From Novosphingobium sp. ERN07 (GTDB lineage Bacteria > Pseudomonadota > Alphaproteobacteria > Sphingomonadales > Sphingomonadaceae), in NCBI RefSeq assembly GCF_012641335.1, contig NZ_JABAID010000010.1:62001-126000 (forward strand): a stretch of DNA of 64,000 bases. Direction: 5' to 3'. A program made the translations under genes and the position numbers. Numbering within the stretch: position 1 is the first letter of the stretch; every line of letters begins with the position of its first letter. The notes below the pieces were generated by a model. The model saw only the letters and a list, made by a program, of their open reading frames with translations, made no database searches and had not been told where the DNA came from. Below, one piece after another: positions 44,543 through 52,957 of this stretch.

Positions 44543-46849
44543 TCAGAACTCGACCTGCAACTCCACGCCCCAGGTGCGGTTCGGAATGCGGTCGCTGAAC
44601 CAGAACGGCCCGGCATAGCTGGATCGCACGATGCGGCCACCGCCGTGGAAAGCATCGTTGATGAAGGCGGAGATCTTGTATTCCTTCAACCCGCTCATCG
44701 CGCCGGTAAAGGTGATCGCGCCATCGATAGACGTGTGCGCCGGGATCCGTTCGCGGCGCAGGCCGGAATAGTCCACGCTCGATTCGGTCACATAATCGCC
44801 TACGTATTTCAGGTTGCTGCCCAGCATCAGCTTGTTGCCGCCACCCAGTTCGAAGGTGTAATCGCCGCCCACGCTGGCATTCCACTTCGGCGCATAGCGG
44901 AGCTGCTTGGTCGCGCTGATGTCGTTTCCAGCCTGATCGAGGAATTCCAGATAGCGCGCCTTGAGATAGCCCGCCGATCCGAACAGGTTCAGTTCAGGCA
45001 CCGGGCGGAGCTGGGCTTCCAATTCCACGCCCTGGAACCGCGCCTTGCCTGCGTTTTCAACGAAGGTAATCGTCGAAGCCGGGTTCAGCGGGTTCGTGCG
45101 GATCTGGTCTTCCTGCTTGTCGCGATATTCGGTCTGGAACACCGTGACGTTGAAGATCGCCCGGTTGTCCCAGAACTTGGTGCGCAGGCCCGCTTCATAG
45201 CTGTCGACCGTTTCGGGATCGTATGGCCCGATCGTCTGCGGCAAGGAGCCGGGACGCCCGTTCCACCCGCCCGAACGGAACCCGCGCGACCATGAGGCAT
45301 AGAGCATCACATCGTCAGCAAGGTTCTGGTCCACCGATACGCGCGGGGTGAAGCGGTTGAACGACAGGTGCGGATTGGCGCAAGGCGCATAAGTGGACGT
45401 CGGATCCGGGCACGAATAGGCAGGCGTGGTATAGGGCGCCGGCTTCGTTACGTGGAAGTCCTTGGTTTCGTGCGTGTAACGGCCGCCCACGGTGATGCGT
45501 GTGGTTGGCGTTACCTTCCAGTATGTTTCGGCAAAGGCGGCATAGGACTTTACCGTCTGCCCGGCGTTGAAGGTATCGACAAGGTTGGCCGGGTTGCGCG
45601 TGCCATCGGCAACGAACACGTCCTGCCGATCCAGCTCATACGTCGATTTGAAGAAATAGACGCCCGCGACCATATCGAACATGCCGCCGAAATCGGTATC
45701 CACGCGCAGTTCCTGACTGAACTGGTTGCCGTGCAGATAACGCACCGGGTGGAAGAACGGCGTGTTGGGCGCAATCGCATCACCGATGTTGTCGATGTCG
45801 AGCGAGTCCTGATTTTCCATGTAGCCGGTGACCGACGCGATGGAGAAATTGCCCGCATCATACGTCATGTTCAGCGTTACGTTATCGGCATCCAACGGGG
45901 CATAGAACGGCAACCCGCCAAACGAGGCGCGAAACCCGCTGCTTTCGTATTCGTCCTTGTGTGCGCTGTAGCAAAGGCCCACGTCGCAGGCCAGTTCGCC
46001 CGGAATCGATTGGTTGACGGGGTTCGGATAGTGCGAACGGTCGCGCAGGTGCTCATAGGTCACCAGTGCTTCGAATTCGGGCGTCGGCGTGAACAGCAGG
46101 CTGGCCTGAATGTCCAGACGGTTGAGGCCCGGCTCGTCCTTGCCGGTGGCGGCGTCATAGGTAAAGCTGTGGCTGTTGATCGAGAACACGCCAACCTTCA
46201 GCGCCAGAACATCGTTCACGATGGGCGCATTGAACACGCCGCGATAATCGTTGCGGTTATAAGCACCAACCGTAACCGCCATTTTGGCACCAAGCTCACC
46301 CGTGGGGCGTGAACGCTTGACGTTGATGATGCCGCCCACGGTGTTGCGGCCAAACAGCGTGCCCTGCGGGCCGCGCAGCACTTCGATCGATTCTACGTCG
46401 AACATATCGACCAGCGCGCCGGTGTTCGAAGCAAGGAAGATGCCGTCGATCGATGTGGCGACTGCCGGTTCGAACGACCGCTCGATATCGGCAAAGCTGA
46501 TGCCGCGGATCGATGCTGAAAGCGTCGCACCCGAATACTGGACCTGTCCAAGCTGGACGTTCGGGATGTACTTGGCCACCGCACGCACATCGGGCACAAA
46601 ACGCGCTTCCAGCGCGGTGCCGCTGATGGCAGAGACGGCCAGCGGCACGCTCTGTACGTCTTCCACGCGCTTGCGCGCGGTCACGGTGATTTCCTCGATT
46701 CCCTGCGATGGCGAAGCCTGATCATCGTCGGCTTCCGCCGCCCAAACTTGCCCCGCAGCCAGAAATGTGGCTGCAAGCGCGGCAGCGCGGATTGACCGGC
46801 GCGAACCGATGGTCGCAGATGCCAAGGCTGAATGGCCAGAATTTCTCAT
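44543..46849 (-). CDS. TonB-dependent outer-membrane receptor
   Basis: A 768-residue receptor: long signal region with the hydrophobic core IRAAALAATFLAAGQVWA, TonB-box-like EEITVTARKRVED, plug with IEVLRGPQGTLFGRNTVGGII, and a barrel ending WGVELQVEF. It is closest in type to the receptor at 39295 (both have the SIRGISFADIE/SIRGLTYADIE plug segment), so these two are probably paralogues with related ligands. It is followed by a strong terminator. The 340-bp upstream region is shared with the ars operon and holds a weak copy of the recurrent operator about 240 bp away. Confidence 0.92.
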   Translation of the reverse strand: MRNSGHSALASATIGSRRSIRAAALAATFLAAGQVWAAEADDDQASPSQGIEEITVTARKRVEDVQSVPLAVSAISGTALEARFVPDVRAVAKYIPNVQLGQVQYSGATLSASIRGISFADIERSFEPAVATSIDGIFLASNTGALVDMFDVESIEVLRGPQGTLFGRNTVGGIINVKRSRPTGELGAKMAVTVGAYNRNDYRGVFNAPIVNDVLALKVGVFSINSHSFTYDAATGKDEPGLNRLDIQASLLFTPTPEFEALVTYEHLRDRSHYPNPVNQSIPGELACDVGLCYSAHKDEYESSGFRASFGGLPFYAPLDADNVTLNMTYDAGNFSIASVTGYMENQDSLDIDNIGDAIAPNTPFFHPVRYLHGNQFSQELRVDTDFGGMFDMVAGVYFFKSTYELDRQDVFVADGTRNPANLVDTFNAGQTVKSYAAFAETYWKVTPTTRITVGGRYTHETKDFHVTKPAPYTTPAYSCPDPTSTYAPCANPHLSFNRFTPRVSVDQNLADDVMLYASWSRGFRSGGWNGRPGSLPQTIGPYDPETVDSYEAGLRTKFWDNRAIFNVTVFQTEYRDKQEDQIRTNPLNPASTITFVENAGKARFQGVELEAQLRPVPELNLFGSAGYLKARYLEFLDQAGNDISATKQLRYAPKWNASVGGDYTFELGGGNKLMLGSNLKYVGDYVTESSVDYSGLRRERIPAHTSIDGAITFTGAMSGLKEYKISAFINDAFHGGGRIVRSSYAGPFWFSDRIPNRTWGVELQVEF

Positions 46850-47086
46850 ATTCCCCCTCCGTTTTCCGGCAGCGCGGTTGCTGCGTCAGCCGGTCGATTT
46901 CGGGAAGAGATGCACAAGGCGCAAAAAATCACGTTCGAAAGCATGAAGCTGCCGAAGTATCATCAGCGCGGCATTGCTGGTTAATCTTGATCAGCCCAAA
47001 CTGGGTTCTCGAACCAACCGGATATTTCCAAACATTTCTCTCCCGTTTCTCTGTGTATAGGGCGACGTCCTCTGGGGAGAACTGGG

Positions 47087-47118
47087 AAAAGTAACAGGCG
47101 GTAATGCCGGTTTTGGCG
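47087..47118. promoter_or_regulatory. Weak copy of the recurrent operator (site F)
   Basis: AACAGGCGG, spacer TA, ATGCCGGTTTT: the inner parts of both arms match site B (AACAGGTGG and ATGCCGGTTTT) with the same 2-base spacer, but the outer CCATA/TATGG bases are lost. It lies 74-105 bp upstream of arsR, outside the likely ars promoter. Confidence 0.4.
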
Positions 47119-47134
47119 GGGCCGATGCGCAGCC

Positions 47135-47162
47135 TTGTGCCATCGATCATTTCAACTATTAT
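47135..47162 (+). promoter_or_regulatory. Possible promoter of the ars operon
   Basis: TTGTGC (47135-47140) and TATTAT (47157-47162) are spaced by 16 bases, 30 bp upstream of the arsR start. The A/T-rich stretch ATTTCAACTATTATAGAAATAT overlapping the -10 is unusual in this GC-rich region and may hold the ArsR operator. Confidence 0.4.
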
Positions 47163-47191
47163 AGAAATATCGAATCGAAGGATGCCGCCTT

Positions 47192-47524
47192 ATGAATTCC
47201 TCCGCCGTCGTCCGCGCGCTTGGCGCACTTGCGCAGGACCATCGCCTTGCCGCCTATCGTCTGCTGGTGCAGGCGGGACCGGATGGTATGGCCGCAGGCA
47301 CGCTGGCCGAAGCGCTGGAAATCGCGCCGTCATCGCTCAGCTTCCATATCGCGCAGCTCGCCAATGCGGGCCTTGTTACCCAGCGCCGCAATGGCCGCTC
47401 GATCCTCTATGCGGCAGACTATGCCGCGATGAACGCTCTGATGGGGTTCCTTACCGAAAACTGCTGCGGGGGCGGCGTTTGCGCCCCTGCTGAACTGGTT
47501 CGACAAACCCCGGAGTGCTGCTGA
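47192..47524 (+). CDS. arsR: ArsR-family arsenic-responsive repressor
   Basis: A 110-residue winged-helix repressor: TLAEALEIAPSSLSFHIAQLANAGLVTQRRNGRSILY is the DNA-binding region. As(III) would be sensed by C-terminal cysteines: Cys91, Cys92 and Cys97 (ENCCGGGVC), with a further Cys109-Cys110 pair at the end. A C-terminal CC-x-C sensor resembles that of the Acidithiobacillus ferrooxidans ArsR rather than the helix-3 CVC of the E. coli type. The stop overlaps the arsC start (TGATG), so the operon is co-translated. It should repress its own operon until arsenite binds. Confidence 0.9.
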   Translation: MNSSAVVRALGALAQDHRLAAYRLLVQAGPDGMAAGTLAEALEIAPSSLSFHIAQLANAGLVTQRRNGRSILYAADYAAMNALMGFLTENCCGGGVCAPAELVRQTPECC

Positions 47525-48030
47525 TGGCCGACCGTCTGTTTTCGGTGCTGGTGCTCTGCACCGGCAATTCCGCGCGCTCTATTCTGGGCGAGGTGATCCT
47601 TGGCACGATGGGGGCAGGCCGCATTGTCTCCTACAGCGCGGGCAGCAAGCCCAAGGGTGTGCCGCATCCGGGCGCGCTGCGCCTGCTTGCGCGGCGCGGC
47701 ATTGACACTGCGCCATTCCGGTCGAAAAGCTGGAACGAGTTCACCGGGCCGGATGCCCCGCCGGTCGATCTGGCGATCACCGTCTGTGGCAATGCGGCGG
47801 GAGAAGCGTGCCCGGTGTTCATGGGCGCGCCGCTTAAGGCGCATTGGGGCTTGCCTGATCCGGCAGATGTCGAAGGCAGCGAAGCAGAAGTGGATGCTGC
47901 ATTCGAACAGACGTGGGCCTGGCTGGAAATGCGAGTCGCCGCGCTGCTGGCCCTGCCGTTCGAAACGATGGAGCGCACTGATCTGATGCGCGAACTTGCC
48001 CGCATTGGTCAAATGGAAGGAGCCGCCTGA
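47524..48030 (+). CDS. arsC: Arsenate reductase, low-molecular-weight phosphatase type
   Basis: A 168-residue cytoplasmic enzyme that reduces arsenate to arsenite. The phosphatase loop C-x5-R is at Cys12-Arg18 (LCTGNSARS), and further Cys residues occur in [14 protein letters not shown], giving the redox relay of thioredoxin-coupled ArsC; the catalytic Asp is probably in LPDPAD. It is longer than the 131-residue S. aureus enzyme by about 35 residues. Start ATG 47524 overlaps the arsR stop; its own stop overlaps the acr3 start, again as TGATG. Part of a compact three-gene arsenic-resistance operon. Confidence 0.88.
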   Translation: MADRLFSVLVLCTGNSARSILGEVILGTMGAGRIVSYSAGSKPKGVPHPGALRLLARRGIDTAPFRSKSWNEFTGPDAPPVDLAITVCGNAAGEACPVFMGAPLKAHWGLPDPADVEGSEAEVDAAFEQTWAWLEMRVAALLALPFETMERTDLMRELARIGQMEGAA

Positions 48031-49094
48031 TGGCTACGTTGATCGCTGCCGCGCCAGAACGCGCGCGTCTATCATTCCTTGATCGCTGGCTCACTTTGTG
48101 GATTTTCGCTGCGATGGCGTTGGGGATCGCGCTGGGCACGCTGGCACCTGCCGTGCCGCAGGCCCTGAACGCCATGTCGGTCGGCTCCACCAGCATTCCG
48201 ATTGCGGTGGGCCTTATCCTGATGATGTTCCCACCGCTTGCCAAAGTGCGATATGAGGAGCTGGGGCAGGTTTTTCGCGATGGACGGATGCTGGCGGCGT
48301 CGTTCATCCTGTGCTGGATCGTTGCGCCTGCGTTCATGTTCGCGCTGGCGGCGCTAACCTTGCCCAACGATCCTGAATACATGACTGGGCTGATCCTGAT
48401 CGGTATTGCGCCCTGCATTGCAATGGTTCTGGTATGGAACCAGCTTGCAGGCGGAAGCCCGGAATACGTGACCGGCCTCGTCGCGTTCAACTCGCTTTTC
48501 CAGATCGTGTTCTACGTGCCCTATGCGTGGTTCTATCTCACCGTGCTGCCGCCTGTCTTCGGGCTAGAAGGACAAGTGGTGGACATCGATTTCGGCATGA
48601 TCGCGCAGGCCGTGCTGACCTATCTCGGCGTACCGTTCCTTGCCGGATTCCTCGTCCGCAAGGCGCTGGTTTCGGCACGTGGGCGCGACTGGTACGAAGC
48701 CCGCTTTATCCCAGCCATCAGCCCGCTGACGCTTGCGGCGCTGCTGTTCACCATCGTTGCCATGTTCAGCCTGAAAGGCGGAGAAATCCTTGCCCTGCCG
48801 ATAGATGCGCTGCGGGTGGGGGTGCCGCTGGTGGTGTTTTTCGTGGTGATGTTCGTGCTGGCGTTTGCCGTTGGTCGGGCCATCGGCGCAGGGTATGAAC
48901 GCACGACATCGCTGGCCTTCACGGCGGCATCGAACAATTTCGAACTCGCCATCGCGGTGGCCATTGCCGCGTTCGGCCTCGCCTCGCCGGTGGCTTTTGC
49001 CGCTGTGATCGGTCCGCTGGTGGAAGTTCCCGTGCTGATTGCGCTCGTCAATCTGGCGCTGTGGTTCCGGCGGGCGTGGTTTCACGCCCGCTGA
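48030..49094 (+). CDS. acr3: Arsenite efflux permease, ACR3 family
   Basis: A 354-residue inner-membrane carrier that exports arsenite, driven by the proton-motive force. About ten hydrophobic segments are visible. The key Cys129 lies in [19 protein letters not shown], at the same number as the essential Cys of bacterial Acr3 as I recall, and the conserved Glu is in [10 protein letters not shown] near the C-terminus. Its start overlaps the arsC stop. It ends 6 bp before the convergent SnoaL gene. The ars genes have no evident chemical link to the surrounding catabolic genes. Confidence 0.92.
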   Translation: MATLIAAAPERARLSFLDRWLTLWIFAAMALGIALGTLAPAVPQALNAMSVGSTSIPIAVGLILMMFPPLAKVRYEELGQVFRDGRMLAASFILCWIVAPAFMFALAALTLPNDPEYMTGLILIGIAPCIAMVLVWNQLAGGSPEYVTGLVAFNSLFQIVFYVPYAWFYLTVLPPVFGLEGQVVDIDFGMIAQAVLTYLGVPFLAGFLVRKALVSARGRDWYEARFIPAISPLTLAALLFTIVAMFSLKGGEILALPIDALRVGVPLVVFFVVMFVLAFAVGRAIGAGYERTTSLAFTAASNNFELAIAVAIAAFGLASPVAFAAVIGPLVEVPVLIALVNLALWFRRAWFHAR

Positions 49095-49100
49095 TCCGCT

Positions 49101-49529
49101 TCAGCAGCCTTTGGGCGCGTGCTGGCGGTGGATGTTGCGGAAAGAACGGCTCTTGAACAGCCACTTGCCGTCGACTTTGACGCAGGTGTCTTCATAGACG
49201 CCGCGATCGCGCATGGTGGTGCCGTTCTGGTCGTAGACCTCGCTGGTGTAGCTGCGCATGGTGGCGGTATCGCCGGTCACGTCGATCGAGCCGGGCCATG
49301 CTTCGAACATGATGCCGGGATAGCTCTTCATCGCTTCCACCCACATCGCCTTGATCGCCGGGCGGCCGGTGGTGGTGCCAAGTTCGGGATAATCGGGGAG
49401 CGACCATTCGGCGTCTTCCGCCCATGTCGCGGCCCAATCATCCGCGTGGCAGCGGGTCACGGCATCGGCATAAGTTTCAAGCAGTTCGCGGATGGCGAGG
49501 CGGTCTTCGGCGGGGCCGGTGAAGGGCAT
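49101..49529 (-). CDS. SnoaL-like / NTF2-fold protein
   Basis: A 142-residue SnoaL-like protein beginning MPFTGPAEDRLAIRELLET, a close paralogue of the protein at 24521-24955 (same opening, then WSLPDYPELG against WELPDYPDLG). The ATG at 49529 follows GGGAGAGACAAG; an in-frame earlier start is less likely. Upstream lie four short direct repeats at 10-bp spacing. It is separated from the ferredoxin operon by 100 bp. Role unknown: isomerase, dehydratase or oxygenase partner are all possible for this fold. Confidence 0.82.
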   Translation of the reverse strand: MPFTGPAEDRLAIRELLETYADAVTRCHADDWAATWAEDAEWSLPDYPELGTTTGRPAIKAMWVEAMKSYPGIMFEAWPGSIDVTGDTATMRSYTSEVYDQNGTTMRDRGVYEDTCVKVDGKWLFKSRSFRNIHRQHAPKGC

Positions 49530-49562
49530 TTCTTGTCTCTCCCACTGTGTTTTTCCGAACTG

Positions 49563-49600
49563 CACCTAGATGCACCTAGCGACACCTAACGCACACTAGG
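49563..49600. promoter_or_regulatory. Four 10-bp-phased direct repeats
   Basis: CACCTAG at 49563 and 49573, CACCTAA at 49583, and a fourth degenerate unit CACACTAGG at 49592. The units fall on the same face of the helix, 34-71 bp upstream of the SnoaL start at 49529, where a regulator array or activator site would lie. Confidence 0.5.
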
Positions 49601-49628
49601 CCGCCGCGAACCTGCGCTTTGGGTGAGT

Positions 49629-49988
49629 TCAGAGGACGACAGGCAGTTCGTCCATGCCCGGCGCTTCATCGGGCACGCAAACCTCGATCTGGCCGCCTTC
49701 GACCCGCACCGGAAAGTTGCGCAGATCCTTGTAAGCGCCGCCGATGCACCGCCCGGTGTTCATCTCGAACCGCGCGCCGTGCAGCGGGCACATCACCGCC
49801 CCGCGCCGGATGCGCCCGGTGGAAAGCAGCGCCGCCTGATGGGTGCAGCGATCGTTGACCGCGAAGAACCCGTCTTCGGTCTTGGCCACCAGCACGTGCC
49901 AGCCGCCGATTCTGGTGGCGAGCTTGCCCTCGGCCGGAAATTCGCTTTCGGAAACAAGGGTATGCCAGGTATCGGTCACGGTATTCAT
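49629..49988 (-). CDS. Rieske-type [2Fe-2S] ferredoxin
   Basis: A 119-residue single-domain Rieske protein with ligands Cys48, His50, Cys67 and His70 (CTHQAA ... CPLHGARFE), followed by VRVEGGQIEV. Proteins of this size carry electrons from a reductase to a Rieske oxygenase. It is the only ferredoxin in the window and there is no reductase. The ATG at 49988 lies 2 bp after the VOC stop, making it the last gene of the MDR-SDR-VOC-ferredoxin operon. It may serve several of the eight oxygenase components (inference). Confidence 0.9.
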   Translation of the reverse strand: MNTVTDTWHTLVSESEFPAEGKLATRIGGWHVLVAKTEDGFFAVNDRCTHQAALLSTGRIRRGAVMCPLHGARFEMNTGRCIGGAYKDLRNFPVRVEGGQIEVCVPDEAPGMDELPVVL

Positions 49989-49990
49989 CC

Positions 49991-50524
49991 TCAGGAAAAG
50001 CGTATCGTCTGGATCGGATCGCCGCCGCGCCAATCCTGCGCGGCCTGCGCGACCATCGCGTAGAAATCAAGCAGGACTGGCGCGGGGGCATAGAGTTCGG
50101 TCATCACCCCCAGCGTGGCCGTCGTATCGGCAAAGGCGAAGACGAAACCGTCGGTCATCTCCGCCCGCAGCGCGCAAGGTGCGCCGGTGCCAGAAAAGCG
50201 GGCAATTTCAGCGTCCACATCGTCAACGAACACGGCGATATGGTGCATCCCCCACTGGCCTGACCCTTCGGGATAGACATCGCGGAAAGGGGAGGGGCCG
50301 GGGTTGTTCTGGCTCACGAACTCCACCATCACATCGCCCCACTGGCCGTAAGCCGAGGTATGGTCCAGTTCGCGCGCCACCCCGCGATGAACCGCGCGGG
50401 CGAGCGGAATGTTGTCTGCCACAAAGAACGGTCCCGATCCGAAAGCCGCGTGGTGGGCGCGGGCGGCGGTGCGCACGTCTTCAACGAAGAACGCCACCTG
50501 ACGGATGGGGAGCGCGCCGGTCAT
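49991..50524 (-). CDS. VOC-family (glyoxalase superfamily) protein
   Basis: A 177-residue vicinal-oxygen-chelate protein: PIRQVAFFVEDVRTAARAH opening with VEFVSQ, then WGMHHIAVFVDDVDAEIARF with His and GVMTELY with Glu as likely ligands. It is the paralogue of the protein at 13336-13887 (similar length, ending AAQDWRGGDPIQTIRFS). It overlaps the SDR upstream by ATGA and precedes the ferredoxin by 2 bp. Reaction unknown. Confidence 0.83.
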   Translation of the reverse strand: MTGALPIRQVAFFVEDVRTAARAHHAAFGSGPFFVADNIPLARAVHRGVARELDHTSAYGQWGDVMVEFVSQNNPGPSPFRDVYPEGSGQWGMHHIAVFVDDVDAEIARFSGTGAPCALRAEMTDGFVFAFADTTATLGVMTELYAPAPVLLDFYAMVAQAAQDWRGGDPIQTIRFS

Positions 50525-51258
50525 ACCGAAGCGCCGCCGTCCACGCGGAATTCCGCGCCGGTGGCAAAGGCGCTGGCATCGCTGGCAAGGAACACCGCCA
50601 TCGCGGCGATTTCCTCTGGTTTGCCAAGGCGCTTTACCGGGTGGACATCGACGAAGCTTTGATAAAGCGCTTCTGGATTATCGCTTTGTGCCAATACCTT
50701 GTCGATGATCGGGGTGTGGATCGCGCCGGGGTGGATGCTGTTGCAGCGGATGCCATAGCCTTTTTCCGCAAAGTGCAGCGCGCAGGATTTGGTCATGTGC
50801 GTGACCGCCGCCTTCGCTGCATTATAGGCGCACAGATTGGCCGAGGCTTTGACGCCCGAAAGCGAGGACATGTTGATGATGGAGCCACCGTGGTCCTTCA
50901 TCTTCGGTAGCGCGGCCTGAATGCCCATGAACACGCCCAGCACATCGATATCGAGTTCGTGCCGGAACTGCGCCAGCGTCAGTTCCTCGACCGAGCCGAG
51001 TGTGGTGATCCCGGCATTGTTGACCAGCACGTCGATCCGTTCGAACGGCGCGACGGCTGCGGCCCACGATGCCTCCTGCGTAACGTCCAGCGTCACGAAC
51101 CGCGCGCCAATTTCTGCGGCCAGCGCCTCACCGCCTGCCGTGTCGATATCCGCGATGACCACCGATGCGCCTTCTGCGGCATAGGCACGGGCAATGGCCT
51201 CCCCAAGGCCCGATGCGCCGCCGGTGACGAAGGCCAGCTTGCCGTCGAGAACGCCCAT
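50521..51258 (-). CDS. Short-chain dehydrogenase/reductase (SDR)
   Basis: A 245-residue classical SDR: TGGASGLG motif, Asp in VIADID (NAD preference), NNAG, Ser in NMSSLSG, YNAAK, and a C-terminal VDGGASV. It resembles the SDR at 18684-19430 near the P450. The ATG at 51258 overlaps the MDR stop (TAATG) and its end overlaps the VOC start (ATGA), so translation is coupled on both sides. Probably oxidises or reduces a secondary alcohol/ketone of the same intermediate handled by the MDR (inference). Confidence 0.9.
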   Translation of the reverse strand: MGVLDGKLAFVTGGASGLGEAIARAYAAEGASVVIADIDTAGGEALAAEIGARFVTLDVTQEASWAAAVAPFERIDVLVNNAGITTLGSVEELTLAQFRHELDIDVLGVFMGIQAALPKMKDHGGSIINMSSLSGVKASANLCAYNAAKAAVTHMTKSCALHFAEKGYGIRCNSIHPGAIHTPIIDKVLAQSDNPEALYQSFVDVHPVKRLGKPEEIAAMAVFLASDASAFATGAEFRVDGGASV

Positions 51259-52271
51259 TATACCAGAACCAGCGTTTTGCCGGTGGTCTTGCCGCTCATC
51301 AGTTCGATGAAGGCTTCCGGCAGCTTTTCCAGCCCGTCGCGCACATTTTCCAGCGGCTTGAGCTTGCCCTCGGCAAAGAGCCGGTCGAGCATGGCCTGCG
51401 CTTCACCCAGCACTTCGGGGTGATCGTAGGTGATGAAACCGCGCATGTTCAGGCGGTTGACGACCAGTTGCCACAAGTTGCGGTTGCCGTGGGGGTTATC
51501 GGCATCGTTATATTGCGCGATCATGCCGCACACCGCGATACGTCCGTGGAGCCGCATCAGCGGCAGCACTGCATCCAGCGTTTCACCGCCGACGTTATCG
51601 AAATAGACGTCCACGCCATCGGGCGCGGCGGCGTTGATCGCTGCGCCCAGATCGCCTACCGCCTTGTAGTCGATCGCCACGTCGGCACCGAGTTCCTTGA
51701 CCATGCGCGCCTTGTCAGGCCCGCCCGCAAGGCCGATCACGCGGCACCCGGCGGCTTTGGCAAGCTGCACCACGGTGCTGCCGGTAGCTCCTGCAGCGGC
51801 GCTGACCAGCACGGTTTCGCCCGCCTTGGCCTTGCCCACTTCGAACAGGCCGACCCATGCGGTTAGACCCACCGGGCCAAGCGCGCCCATATAGTGCTGC
51901 AAGGGCACGCCGGGGGCCTGCTCCACCTTTTCGATGCCCAAGGCGTCTGCGCCGACAACATAGTATTCCGACCAGACCGCGAAAGTGCGCAGCAGCGTGC
52001 CGACGGGCCAATCGGAGTTGTTCGATTCGACGACTTCGCCCAGCGACATGCCGTTGATCGGCGCGCCCAGCGCGACCGGAGGCAAGTAGCTGGGGCGGTC
52101 ATCCAGAAAGCCCCGGATCGCCGGGTCGCACGAGCCAACGCGCATTCGCACAAGGATTTCGCCGGGACCGGGCACGGGGCGCGGCACATCGACCAGCGCG
52201 AAATCTTCCGGCACGGGAATGCCGGTGGGGCGGCGGGCCAGCGTGATCTGGCGGGTGGTTGCGGTTGTCAT
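51258..52271 (-). CDS. Zinc-free MDR oxidoreductase (enone reductase-like)
   Basis: A 337-residue enzyme: RQITLARRPTGIPVPEDFALVDV opening, CDPAIRGFLDDRPSY, VLVSAAAGATGSTVVQLAKAAG cofactor site, and YFDNVGGETLDAVLPLM. It is close to the enzyme at 38118-39140 (shared RRPxGxPVPEDF and DxRPSY/DAPSY segments). NADPH-dependent reduction of alpha,beta-unsaturated ketones is the usual activity of this group. First gene of the coupled operon with SDR, VOC and ferredoxin. The ATG at 52271 follows GAGAGGA, about 10 bases away. Divergent from the NTF2-like gene at 52398. Confidence 0.88.
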   Translation of the reverse strand: MTTATTRQITLARRPTGIPVPEDFALVDVPRPVPGPGEILVRMRVGSCDPAIRGFLDDRPSYLPPVALGAPINGMSLGEVVESNNSDWPVGTLLRTFAVWSEYYVVGADALGIEKVEQAPGVPLQHYMGALGPVGLTAWVGLFEVGKAKAGETVLVSAAAGATGSTVVQLAKAAGCRVIGLAGGPDKARMVKELGADVAIDYKAVGDLGAAINAAAPDGVDVYFDNVGGETLDAVLPLMRLHGRIAVCGMIAQYNDADNPHGNRNLWQLVVNRLNMRGFITYDHPEVLGEAQAMLDRLFAEGKLKPLENVRDGLEKLPEAFIELMSGKTTGKTLVLV

Positions 52272-52397
52272 CAGGCGATTGTCCTCTCGTTGTAGCATCC
52301 TTAGCGCGGGTGGACGCAAGGCAGCGCTAGCCATATCGCTAGGTTTCGTAGGGACGCGGCTTGGGTGATCGTGCAGACAAATTGAGAGGATTGCCCG

Positions 52398-52811
52398 ATG
52401 ACGATGACCGCGCAGGAAATGATCCAGTTCGTCGATGACCTTTATGCCGCAACCGGCGTGGGCGATTGGGACAAGGCGGCTGCGATGCTGACCGACGATT
52501 TCTTTGTGACCGAAGCGCCCGGCCTGCCGATGGAAGGCGTCTATCGCGGCAAGAACGCGCTGAAAGAGCTGTTCGTTAAAGTCATGGGCATGGTCGATGT
52601 GGTGGGGCTGGACCGCGTGGAAACCACCGCCGGCAAGAACCACGCGATCACGATCCTGTCGTTCCGCTTTGCCGACCCTGCGCTGGCACCTGCCGAACTG
52701 TGCGAACTGTTCCGCTTCCGCGATGGCAAGTGCTGCGAGATCAAGCCGTATTACTTTGACGTATCGGTGTTCCGGGCGGCGGCTGAAGCCAAGGCAAAAG
52801 CGACCGCGTGA
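52398..52811 (+). CDS. SnoaL/NTF2-like small protein
   Basis: A 137-residue protein of the SnoaL_2/ketosteroid-isomerase-like type: MIQFVDDLYAATGVGDWDKAAAMLTDDFFV, then GVYRGKNALKELF and IKPYYFDVSVF. It is less like the other SnoaL proteins of the window, which start with a DRxAIxxL helix. Start ATG at 52398 follows GAGAGGATTGCCCG. It stands alone, divergent from the MDR operon, so it may be expressed with it from a shared control region. Catalytic activity is not evident. Confidence 0.8.
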   Translation: MTMTAQEMIQFVDDLYAATGVGDWDKAAAMLTDDFFVTEAPGLPMEGVYRGKNALKELFVKVMGMVDVVGLDRVETTAGKNHAITILSFRFADPALAPAELCELFRFRDGKCCEIKPYYFDVSVFRAAAEAKAKATA

Positions 52812-52894
52812 GTGGGCTTTTGCAGCAACAATCGACGGTTTAGCAGACCCACCCCGCTGCGACTAACTTCGCCTACAGCTCAGTAAGTCTCGCT

Positions 52895-52916
52895 CCCCTC
52901 CCGCAGGCGGGAGGGG
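52895..52916. repeat. Short G/C-rich intergenic hairpin
   Basis: CCCCTCCCGC (52895-52904) pairs perfectly with GCGGGAGGGG (52907-52916). It is of the CCCTCCCGC-type element common between genes in sphingomonads and lies between convergent genes, where it may act as a terminator. Confidence 0.6.
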
Positions 52917-52957
52917 TTGGGGGTGGGTTTGCGGTGCGGCGGTTGCGCACCGCCACG

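Larger units (their letters stand above)
46850..47191. other. 342-bp divergent intergenic region
   Basis: Between the reverse TonB receptor and forward arsR. It contains a weak copy of the recurrent operator (47087-47118), a possible ars promoter (47135-47162), and a GGTTC-GAACC palindrome (47004-47015) that resembles a tRNA T-arm but has no tRNA around it. A 73-codon reverse frame (46929-47150) has no recognisable product. I see no other gene. Confidence 0.6.

Noticed and set aside
47004..47015. GGTTC-GAACC resembling a tRNA T-arm
   Set aside because: No acceptor, D or anticodon stems can be drawn around it on either strand.
46929..47150. A 73-codon reverse frame in the TonB/ars intergenic region
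   Set aside because: No ribosome site, no recognised family, and it overlaps the likely ars promoter and operator site F. It could be a gene remnant, but nothing supports this.
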